Made by a program: the position numbers and the translations under genes. Of a DNA stretch of 17,963 nt, positions 1-5,728 are shown piece after piece; the stretch's first letter is position 1, and each line of letters begins with the position of its first letter. The stretch spans positions 1 through 17,963 of the forward strand of contig CAYUHJ010000122.1 of the NCBI GenBank assembly GCA_964444365.1, in the 5' to 3' direction. This stretch comes from CAYUHJ01 sp964444365. Lineage in GTDB: Bacteria; Planctomycetota; Planctomycetia; Gemmatales; Gemmataceae. The notes below the pieces were generated by a model. It had not been told where the DNA came from and did not search any database. It saw only the letters and a program-made list of their open reading frames with translations.

Positions 1-16
1 ACACGGGATGGTCGCC

Positions 17-694
17 ATGTGTGCCCGGTTCACGTCGACGCGCCAGAAGGAAGACTTCGTCCACTACTTCGGGCTGTTGAACGCGCCGGACTACTCGCCG
101 CGGTTCAACGTCGCCCCGAACCAGACGGTGCCGGTGGTCCGTTCGACCGCGGCCGGGCGCGAGTGCGTGCCGATGACGTGGGGGCTGGTGCCCGCGTGGG
201 CGAAGCCGGACACCCCGCAGGCGGCGGCCGGGCTCGTCAACGCGAAGGCGGAAACGGTGCTCGAAAAGCCGGCGTTCCGCGAGGCAGCAAGACTTCGGCG
301 GTGCCTCGTCCCGGCGGACGGGTTCATCGAGTGGGAGTCGGCCGCGGGGAAAAAGCACCCGCACTGGTTCCGGCTCGCCGACGGCCGGATGTTCGCGTTC
401 GCCGGCCTGTGGGAGCCGCCGTCGCCGGGGGCGAAGAAGGCGGGCGAGACGTTCGCGATCCTGACGGTGCCGGCGAGCCCGGACGTGGCCTACCTGCACG
501 ACCGGATGCCGGTGATCCTGCTCCCGGAGCAGTTTGAACCCTGGCTCGCGTCGGATTCGCGGGCGTGGATGGATCTGCTGAAGCCGCTGCCGGCCGGGTC
601 GCTGGTGTCCCAGTCGGTGAACCCGGCGTTGAACAGCCCGCGGTTCGACCACGCGGGGTTGCTGACGCCGATGAGGGTGGGGTTGTTCGATTGA
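17..694 (+). CDS. SRAP-family (YedK/HMCES-type) abasic-site DNA-protein crosslink protein
   Basis: This 225-residue protein matches the SRAP family, which covalently traps abasic sites in single-stranded DNA through the N-terminal cysteine exposed after Met removal, shielding the lesion during replication. The start is set at 17, not the in-frame ATG at 8, because the family needs Cys as residue 2 (here MCARF). Visible conserved elements are Cys2, the RFNVAPNQ segment (29-36), Asn75 in VNAKAET, Glu105 in DGFIEW and His161 in LHDRMPVIL. These correspond to the catalytic Cys, Asn, Glu and His of YedK. Length is typical for the family (about 220-230). Position 3 is Ala where MCGRF/Y is more usual, a small variation. 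The upstream region is cut by the window edge, so its promoter is not visible, and no SOS operator can be assessed. The downstream neighbour is unrelated and separated by a palindromic repeat. Confidence 0.93.
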   Translation: MCARFTSTRQKEDFVHYFGLLNAPDYSPRFNVAPNQTVPVVRSTAAGRECVPMTWGLVPAWAKPDTPQAAAGLVNAKAETVLEKPAFREAARLRRCLVPADGFIEWESAAGKKHPHWFRLADGRMFAFAGLWEPPSPGAKKAGETFAILTVPASPDVAYLHDRMPVILLPEQFEPWLASDSRAWMDLLKPLPAGSLVSQSVNPALNSPRFDHAGLLTPMRVGLFD

Positions 695-698
695 GGAA

Positions 699-807
699 GG
701 AAGCAACCCCTCCCCCCATCCCCCTCCCCGAAGCGGAGAGGGGGAGAAAACCCCTTCTCTTCCTCCCCTCTCCGCCTCGGGGAGGGGCCGGGGGAGGGGT
801 TGCTTCT
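699..807. repeat. GC-rich imperfect inverted repeat between two genes
   Basis: Two arms of about 45 bases face each other. The left arm (699-744) begins GGAAGCAACCCCTCCCCC and ends in GCGGAGAGGGGG. The right arm (764-807) starts TCCCCTCTCCGCCTCGGGG and ends in GGGGAGGGGTTGCTTCT, nearly the reverse complement of the left. The spacer is about 20 bases. The element begins only 5 bases after the SRAP stop and ends 25 bases before the next gene. It could fold as a long stem and act as a bidirectional terminator. It resembles the palindromic elements at 3372-3396 and 3467-3491, so it is probably a copy of a dispersed intergenic repeat (REP- or MITE-like). No flanking target duplication is evident. 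Confidence 0.75.
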
Positions 808-832
808 CACGCTCTCTCACCGGGAACCGCCC

Positions 833-2020
833 ATGTCCGCCATGACCCTCGAAGACGTCCCCGTCGCGCCGATGGTCGTCGCCGAGCGGTTGCCGGACAT
901 GCCGCCGGTGGCGAAGCCGGTTCGGTCGCTTCCCCGGCAAGTGTGGGACTTCGTTGCCTCCGTCACGGAGTGGGTATTCGGCCTTGCGGCACTGATTCTC
1001 GGGCTCGCGATTCTGTCTGCCGTGCCGCTCGGGCAGTTCCTGACGCTCGGGTACTTGCTCGAATCCAGCGGCCGGATCGCGCGAACGGGCCGCATCCGCG
1101 ACGGGTTCATCGGCGTCCGACGGGTCGCCCGCTTCGGCGGGATCGCACTCGGGTGCGGGCTCTGCTGGCTGCCGGTGTGGGCGCTGGCGAGCGCGGCGTC
1201 GTCCGCCCGCATCATCGACACGTCCGGCCGCATCGCGGCGCAGTGGGAGTTCGCCCTCACGCTGGTGGGCGTGGCGTTCGCCCTGCACGTCTCGACGGCC
1301 CTGCTACGGGGCGGGCGGTTCCGCTACTTCCTGTCGCCGTTGAACGCGGTCTGGCTGGTTCGGCGGATGTTGAAGGGGAATTTTTACCGGGACGCCCGCG
1401 ACGGGGTGTGGGACGCGGTCGTCGGCCTGCGGCTGCCGTACTACTTCTGGCTCGGCGTGCGGGGGTTCGTCGGCGGGTTCGTGTGGCTGGCGTTCCCGCT
1501 GCTGTTGCTCGGGCAGGGGCACAAGGTCGTGGGGCTCGGCCTGCTGGGGGCGGCGGTGCTGATGCTGGTCGTGCTGTACGTCCCGTTCCTGCAAACGCGG
1601 TTTTCCCGCGACAACCGCTTCCGGGCGTTCCGCGAACTGGGCAGCGTCCGGGCGGACTTTCGCAAGGCCCCGATCGCGTTCGCCTTCGCGTTCGTCCTGC
1701 ACCTGGCGTTCGCGATTCCGCTTTACCTGATGAAGATCGAGGCGATCCCGAAGGACCTGATCTTCCTGGAAAGTCTCGTGTTCCTGGCGTTCATGTACCC
1801 CGCCCGGCTGCTGCTCGGCTGGGCCGTCGGCCGGGCGGCGAAGCGGGACACGCCCCGGCACTTCGCCTTCCGGTGGACCGCCCGGCTGGTCATGCTCGCC
1901 GCGTCCGCGTTCTACGTGCTGATCGTGTTCGGCTCCCAGCACCTCGCGTGGCGGGGGATCCCCAGCCTGTACGAGCAGCACGCCTTCCTGCTCCCGGTCC
2001 CGTTCGCGCTGTGGGACTGA
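833..2020 (+). CDS. Polytopic membrane protein of unknown function
   Basis: This is a 395-residue integral membrane protein with about eight hydrophobic spans, near residues 46-66, 101-121, 139-159, 205-227, 231-253, 280-300, 308-330 and 350-370. The first 45 residues are soluble and proline-rich. Conserved-looking segments are FLTLGYLLESSGRIARTG (69-86), FLSPLNAVWLVRRMLKGNFY (166-185) and the loop FSRDNRFRAFRELGSVRADF (257-276). I do not see catalytic motifs, transporter signatures or a known cofactor site. The GYLLE(S/V)SGRxAR segment resembles DUF4013-like membrane proteins, but I would not assign the family from memory alone. The ATG at 833 is preferred over a TTG at 800, which lies inside the repeat; an ATG at 842 is also possible. 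Neighbours give no functional hint. It is probably located in the cytoplasmic membrane. Confidence 0.85.
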   Translation: MSAMTLEDVPVAPMVVAERLPDMPPVAKPVRSLPRQVWDFVASVTEWVFGLAALILGLAILSAVPLGQFLTLGYLLESSGRIARTGRIRDGFIGVRRVARFGGIALGCGLCWLPVWALASAASSARIIDTSGRIAAQWEFALTLVGVAFALHVSTALLRGGRFRYFLSPLNAVWLVRRMLKGNFYRDARDGVWDAVVGLRLPYYFWLGVRGFVGGFVWLAFPLLLLGQGHKVVGLGLLGAAVLMLVVLYVPFLQTRFSRDNRFRAFRELGSVRADFRKAPIAFAFAFVLHLAFAIPLYLMKIEAIPKDLIFLESLVFLAFMYPARLLLGWAVGRAAKRDTPRHFAFRWTARLVMLAASAFYVLIVFGSQHLAWRGIPSLYEQHAFLLPVPFALWD

Positions 2021-2081
2021 CGGTTCGCGGCGACGGGCGGGCGGTTTCTCAACACCCCGGCGAGCCCCCGCCGAAATCGGT

Positions 2082-2089
2082 GGTATCGT
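2082..2089 (+). promoter_or_regulatory. Possible -10 promoter element (GGTATCGT)
   Basis: The hexamer TATCGT, preceded by GG, fits the TANNNT pattern of a vegetative -10 box and lies 67 bases before the metallopeptidase start. Similar GGTANNNT octamers occur upstream of the ECF sigma gene and the DUF1549/DUF1553 gene. No convincing -35 box is visible, so this is a weak prediction. Confidence 0.25.
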
Positions 2090-2156
2090 ATCGGCATCCG
2101 GGTTGCACTCGCCCTGCCGCCCGTGTCCGATTCCGAACCACCCCCCGGCTCCCCCG

Positions 2157-3293
2157 ATGCGCGTCTTCAACTGCGACCACTGCCAGCACCTGGTGTTCTT
2201 CGAGAACGTCTTCTGCGTGAAGTGCAACCAGACCCTCGCGTACCTCCCGGACCTGGGCGTGATCGGGTCGCTCGACCCGGCGGGGGACGGGCTGTACACC
2301 TCCCCGATCCCGCGGTCGAACGGGCAGGCGTACCGGTTGTGCCAGAACTACACGGAGCACAACGTCTGCAACTGGGCCGTGAAGGCGGAGGACCCCGACC
2401 CGCTGTGCCTGTCGTGCCGGATCACGCAGGTCATCCCGGACATCACGAAACCGGGGCAGAAGGAGGCGTGGTACAAGCTCGAAGTCGCCAAGCGGCGGCT
2501 GGCGTACACCCTGGTGAACCTCGGGCTGCCGATCGTGAAGCGGATCCACGACCCCGAGCACGGCCTCGCGTTCGAGTTCCGCGCCGACCCCGAGCCCGGG
2601 TCCGACGAGCCGATCGTGCTGACCGGCCACGCGAACGGGGTCATCACGATCAACACCGCGGAGGCCGACGACGCCGAGCGGGAGAAGCGGCGGCTGGCCC
2701 TGCACGAGCCGTACCGCACGGTGCTCGGCCACTTCCGCCACGAGATCGGCCACTACTACTGGGACCGGCTGATCGCCAACACGGACCGGCTCGACCCGTT
2801 CCGCGAACGGTTCGGCGACGAGCGGGCGGACTACGGCGAGGCCCTGAAGCACCACTACGACCACGGGGCCCCGGCCGACTGGCCGTCGCGGTTCGTCACG
2901 TCCTACGCGTCCGCCCACCCGTGGGAGGACTGGGCCGAGACGTGGGCGCACTACCTTCACATGGTGGACACGCTGGAAACCGCGTCGGCGTGCGGCGTGT
3001 CGCTCCGGCCGCCGCGGAAGGGCGACCCCACGCTCAAGGCCGTCGCCGACCCGCTCGACGCGGACACGTTCGACTGCCTGATGGAAAGCTGGTTCCCGCT
3101 GACGTACATGCTGAACAACTTGAACCGCGGGCTGGGCATGGCCGACGCCTACCCGTTCGTGCTGTCCGTGCCGGCGGTCGAGAAGTTGCGGTTCGTCCAC
3201 GAGACCGTCCGCACGTTCCCCGGCCGGGCGACGGAAACCCGCGCCGAGTCCCCGTTCGCGTGGCTGTGGCGGCTCGGAGGGCTCGTCAAGTGA
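2157..3293 (+). CDS. Zinc-ribbon domain protein with putative zinc metallopeptidase domain
   Basis: The protein has 378 residues. The N-terminus carries a zinc ribbon with CDHC at residues 6-9 and CVKC at 20-23, followed by further Cys pairs in RLCQNYTEHNVCNW and PLCLSC. A metallopeptidase-like domain follows, with the zinc-binding motif HEIGH at 195-199 in the context HFRHEIGHYYW and a likely third ligand at Glu261 in EDWAETWAHYLH. This order matches the family annotated as zinc-ribbon_10 plus Peptidase_Mx (putative zinc-binding metallopeptidase), usually about 350-380 residues. No signal peptide or membrane span is seen, so it is probably cytoplasmic. Substrate and role are unknown for the family. 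The ATG at 2157 is chosen because the ribbon begins at once; the longer in-frame start at 2103 adds only a low-complexity Pro-rich leader. The gene stands alone between two non-coding gaps. Confidence 0.88.
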   Translation: MRVFNCDHCQHLVFFENVFCVKCNQTLAYLPDLGVIGSLDPAGDGLYTSPIPRSNGQAYRLCQNYTEHNVCNWAVKAEDPDPLCLSCRITQVIPDITKPGQKEAWYKLEVAKRRLAYTLVNLGLPIVKRIHDPEHGLAFEFRADPEPGSDEPIVLTGHANGVITINTAEADDAEREKRRLALHEPYRTVLGHFRHEIGHYYWDRLIANTDRLDPFRERFGDERADYGEALKHHYDHGAPADWPSRFVTSYASAHPWEDWAETWAHYLHMVDTLETASACGVSLRPPRKGDPTLKAVADPLDADTFDCLMESWFPLTYMLNNLNRGLGMADAYPFVLSVPAVEKLRFVHETVRTFPGRATETRAESPFAWLWRLGGLVK

Positions 3294-3368
3294 CGGGGGG
3301 CGGGTGTCAGTCTCCTCCGGGTCCGGACACATTTAGGAGTGACGCAGTTGGTGTCTGGAGCGGTTTTT

Positions 3369-3500
3369 GTCCCCCTCTCCCCCCTGGGGAGAGGGGTTAG
3401 GGGTGAGGGGAAAACCTTCACGACTTGCAATCGCTGAAACGGGATGGAGTTTGACCCCTCAGCCCCCCCCTCTCCCCAACGGGGAGAGGGGAGAAAAGCA
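3369..3500. repeat. Paired palindromic repeat element with CCCCTCTCCCC arms
   Basis: Two perfect 11-base palindromes share the same arms, CCCCTCTCCCC and GGGGAGAGGGG. The first occupies 3372-3382 and 3386-3396 with loop CCT. The second occupies 3467-3477 and 3481-3491 with loop AAC. The first is followed by TTAGGGGTGAGGGG and the second is preceded by ACCCCTCAGCCCC, so the two units lie in opposite orientation and form a larger inverted repeat with a spacer of about 40 bases. The sequence resembles the element at 699-807. A dispersed, non-coding, MITE- or REP-like unit is likely. It could also stop transcription leaving the metallopeptidase gene. Confidence 0.8.
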
Positions 3501-3527
3501 ATTCCCAGAACCTTCGACTGCGTCACT

Positions 3528-3535
3528 GGTAACAT
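3528..3535 (+). promoter_or_regulatory. Possible -10 element upstream of the DUF1559 gene (GGTAACAT)
   Basis: The octamer GGTAACAT contains TAACAT, four of six matches to TATAAT, in the least GC-rich part of the gap. It lies about 128 bases before the GTG start, which would give a long leader. It is listed because the same GGTANNNT pattern occurs ahead of three other genes here. The evidence is weak. Confidence 0.2.
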
Positions 3536-3662
3536 TTTCTCCTTTTCGGAGTCCGATTCCGCGGCGACGGCGCGTACTACCCTGCGACCGCCTTCCCATC
3601 TCCCCGGCGGTCAAGACTCGTGCGGTTATTGAAATCAAGTAGTCGCTCCGTGAGGACGTACC

Positions 3663-4658
3663 GTGGCTCGCCGCTTTCGGCCCCGTGTGGGCTTTACGTT
3701 GATTGAATTGCTGGTAGTTGTCGCCATCATCGCGATTCTGATCGGCCTGCTGCTGCCGGCCGTGCAAAAGGTCCGGGAAGCGGCGGCACGGGCGAAGTGC
3801 CAGAACCAGTTGAAGCAGATGGCCCTTGCGATTCACAGTCACCACGACGCCCTGAACATCTTCCCCTCGGCCGGAACGTACCGGAGTTTCCCGTACAACC
3901 GCTTCCCGAACCCCTACAGCGGGGCGAGTTTCACGTCCCTCCGGGTGAGCGGGGCCGACGCGGTCGGCGGGTCGCCCGACGTGGGAACGCGGCAGACGGG
4001 GAGCTGGCTGTTCCAGATCCTGCCGTACCTGGAACAATCGAACGTGTACACGTCCACGGACCTGAAGGTGATCGTGGGGGCCAGGATCCCGACGTACTAC
4101 TGCCCCAGCCGGCGGGTCCCGACCGCCTGGACGAACTCCGCCGGGTGGACGTTCGGGCTCACGGACTACGCCGGCGGCGGCATCCAGAGCGAAGGCATTT
4201 TCGTCTACACCTGGGACAGCAACTTTCCCGGCGTCAACCGGAAGATGAGCCACGTGGCGGACGGGCTGTCGAACACGATGGCCGCCGCCGAGAAGAACCT
4301 GTGCCTGGCGGTGTTGAACCAGGGGATCGACACGACGGACTTCCCCGGCTACTCCTACGGCCGGGACAGCGGCGGGTTCTACAGCGACGCCTTCGACGTG
4401 ACGGTGATGCCGGCCGGCAGCGGCACGATGGTCCAGCCGCAGGCCGACCGGGCGGCCGGGTGCGACACCGAAACCCGGAGCGGGGTGACCTGGCAGCGGG
4501 GCACCCGCGGGTTCGGGTCGTCCCACCCCGGCGTGTTCAACGCCGCCGCCGCCGACGGGTCCGTCCGGAGCATCCGGTTCAGCGTGAAGATGAGCGTCCT
4601 CCAGGACTTCGTCCGGGTGAACGACGGCCGCGTCGTCGACCCGGCCGAGTTCAACTAA
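3663..4658 (+). CDS. DUF1559 family prepilin-like secreted protein
   Basis: The 331-residue product begins with a type IV prepilin-like leader. Short basic residues are followed by GFTLIELLVVVAIIAILIGL, where cleavage would fall between Gly10 and Phe11 and Glu15 is the conserved position 5 of the mature protein. The hydrophobic helix runs to about residue 35, then KVREAAARAKCQNQLKQ. The rest is the DUF1559 domain (annotated SBP_bac_10 in older files), ending in the characteristic HPGVFNAAAADGSVRSI block near 298-314. Planctomycetes encode very large numbers of these proteins. They are thought to be pseudopilin-like envelope or extracellular proteins, but their role is unresolved. The start is GTG, with GTGAGGA upstream and the prepilin leader immediately after it. 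The next gene follows after 25 bases, a spacing that suggests one transcript. Length and domain order are normal for the family. Confidence 0.93.
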   Translation: MARRFRPRVGFTLIELLVVVAIIAILIGLLLPAVQKVREAAARAKCQNQLKQMALAIHSHHDALNIFPSAGTYRSFPYNRFPNPYSGASFTSLRVSGADAVGGSPDVGTRQTGSWLFQILPYLEQSNVYTSTDLKVIVGARIPTYYCPSRRVPTAWTNSAGWTFGLTDYAGGGIQSEGIFVYTWDSNFPGVNRKMSHVADGLSNTMAAAEKNLCLAVLNQGIDTTDFPGYSYGRDSGGFYSDAFDVTVMPAGSGTMVQPQADRAAGCDTETRSGVTWQRGTRGFGSSHPGVFNAAAADGSVRSIRFSVKMSVLQDFVRVNDGRVVDPAEFN

Positions 4659-4683
4659 CCCCAACCCCACCGGAGGCGGAAGC

Positions 4684-5073
4684 ATGAACCGAGCGATCGT
4701 CGTGGTCGGGTTCGGGGCGTTCTGGGCCGCGGGGTGCTCCCCGCAGACGCACACCGTTTCGGGCCGGGTGCAGTTCGCCGACGGCAAGCCACTGACCGCC
4801 GGCACCGTCGACGTCGAGCTCATCGGCGGGCCGCACGGGGCGTCCGCCCCGGTCCGGCCGGACGGCACGTTCACCGTCGCCGGGCTGCCGGCCGGCGACT
4901 ACGCGGTGGCGATCAGCCGGGCGTTCGCCCCCGGCGGGTCGTCGAACCCGACCGGGACCGACCCCGGCCCGCCGCCGATGCTGGTCGCCAACCGGTTCCT
5001 GAGCCCGCGAACCTCGGGCCTGAGCGTCGCGGTGCCGAGCCCGGCACCGGTGACGATCGTGGTGGAAAAGTGA
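4684..5073 (+). CDS. Small lipoprotein with carboxypeptidase-regulatory/transthyretin-like fold
   Basis: The product has 129 residues. A short hydrophobic signal ends in the lipobox-like WAAGC with Cys18 as the acylation site, so it is probably an exported lipoprotein. The remainder reads as a single beta-sandwich: HTVSGRVQFADGKPLTAGTV at about 22-41, then the typical RPDGTFTVAGLPAGDYAVAI (59-78). This is the pattern of carboxypeptidase-regulatory-like or transthyretin-like domains. A Gly/Pro-rich insert (about 83-100) precedes the final strand, which ends TIVVEK. GGAGGCGGA lies just before the ATG. Small lipoproteins of this type very often follow DUF1559 genes in planctomycetes, which supports a functional link, though the role is not known. 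No enzymatic residues are present. Confidence in the fold is good; the function is inferred only from context. Confidence 0.88.
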   Translation: MNRAIVVVGFGAFWAAGCSPQTHTVSGRVQFADGKPLTAGTVDVELIGGPHGASAPVRPDGTFTVAGLPAGDYAVAISRAFAPGGSSNPTGTDPGPPPMLVANRFLSPRTSGLSVAVPSPAPVTIVVEK

Positions 5074-5074
5074 C

Positions 5075-5098
5075 CGGGCGGGGGTGGTGCCCCTCCCG
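5075..5098 (+). terminator. GC hairpin after the lipoprotein gene, possible weak terminator
   Basis: The segments CGGGCGGGG (5075-5083) and CCCCTCCCG (5090-5098) pair over nine positions with one mismatch, closing a 6-base loop. The hairpin sits directly after the lipoprotein stop and before the sigma-factor promoter region. No T-tract follows, so it would be a factor-assisted terminator at best. Confidence 0.35.
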
Positions 5099-5106
5099 AC
5101 GCGCAC

Positions 5107-5114
5107 GGTAAGAT
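5107..5114 (+). promoter_or_regulatory. Possible -10 promoter element of the sigma-factor gene (GGTAAGAT)
   Basis: TAAGAT preceded by GG lies 35-42 bases before the preferred ATG of the ECF gene. It matches four of six positions of a vegetative -10 box and the GGTANNNT pattern seen ahead of other genes here. The ATG at 5113 overlaps it, which argues against that upstream start. No clear -35 box is seen. Confidence 0.28.
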
Positions 5115-5148
5115 GGCCACCGTACTCTCTCCGCCGTCTGCCGTACCG

Positions 5149-5712
5149 ATGAACACGACGTCCGCTTCGTTGCTGTACAGTTTGAAGGGACCCGCCTCGC
5201 CGCAGGCGTGGTCCCGGTTCGTGCGAACGTACTCGCCGATGGTCTACACCTGGGCGCGACAGACCGGGCTGCAAGACGCGGACGCCCTCGACCTGGTTCA
5301 GGACGTGTTCACCGCGCTCGTGCAGAAACTGCCGTCGTTCACCTACGACGCCGACCGCGGGTTCCGGGAGTGGCTGTGGGTCGTGACCCGGAACAAGTTC
5401 CTGGAGCGAGCCCGGCGGCGGAAACTGCCGATCGACCCGACGTCCGTCCCGGAAGGCCTCCCGGACGACCCGGCCGGGGAGACGATCGAGGAGGCCGAGT
5501 TCCGGACCCACCTGCTGGGCCGCCTGATCCCGTCGGTCCGGTGTCAGTTCCAGCCGACGACGTGGACGGCGTTCTGGGAGTCCGTGGTGCAGAACCGGCC
5601 CGCGGCGGAGGTGGCGGCCGAACTCGGCCTGACCCCGGACGCCGTGTACAAGGCGAAAGCCCGCGTCCTCGCCCGGCTGCACGAGAACCTTGCCGACTTG
5701 ATCGCGGAATAG
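5149..5712 (+). CDS. ECF-type RNA polymerase sigma factor
   Basis: The 187-residue protein has the two-domain layout of ECF sigma factors. Region 2 covers about 18-90, with WSRFVRTYSPMVYTWARQ, then DALDLVQDVFTALVQKL (the core-binding helix and the start of the -10 recognition region) and REWLWVVTRNKFLERARRRK. Region 4 covers about 125-185 and includes a helix-turn-helix in RPAAEVAAELGLTPDAVYKA. The opening MNTTSASLLYSLKGPASPQA is typical of planctomycete ECF proteins, so the start is taken at 5149; an in-frame ATG at 5113 would add 12 residues with no family support. The Ser/Thr kinase gene begins 16 bases downstream, so the two are probably co-transcribed. This fits the planctomycete pattern in which ECF factors are controlled by, or signal together with, membrane Ser/Thr kinases. 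Target promoters are unknown. Confidence 0.92.
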   Translation: MNTTSASLLYSLKGPASPQAWSRFVRTYSPMVYTWARQTGLQDADALDLVQDVFTALVQKLPSFTYDADRGFREWLWVVTRNKFLERARRRKLPIDPTSVPEGLPDDPAGETIEEAEFRTHLLGRLIPSVRCQFQPTTWTAFWESVVQNRPAAEVAAELGLTPDAVYKAKARVLARLHENLADLIAE

Positions 5713-5728
5713 CGTTCGGAGCCCGTCG

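Larger units (their letters stand above)
3294..3662. other. Non-coding gap holding an inverted repeat, paired palindromes and a DUF1559 leader
   Basis: No credible gene lies in this 369-base gap. From left to right it holds a 9-base inverted repeat with one mismatch (TCCGGACAC at 3322-3330 against GTGTCTGGA at 3351-3359), then the paired GC-rich palindromes at 3372-3396 and 3467-3491. After these comes a less GC-rich segment (about 3500-3660) that probably carries the promoter and ribosome binding site of the DUF1559 gene. The sequence GTGAGGA about 8 bases before the GTG start at 3663 is a plausible Shine-Dalgarno site. Short open frames crossing the palindromes have low-complexity translations and are not accepted. 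Confidence 0.6.

Noticed and set aside
3367..3642. Small open frames across the palindromes at 3369-3500
   Set aside because: The translated products simply read the repeat (Pro/Ser/Gly-rich), with no ribosome binding site and no recognisable domain.
5113..5148. Longer start for the ECF sigma factor
   Set aside because: The extra 12 residues have no family counterpart and the ATG overlaps a candidate -10 element. The MNTTSASLL start at 5149 fits planctomycete ECF proteins.
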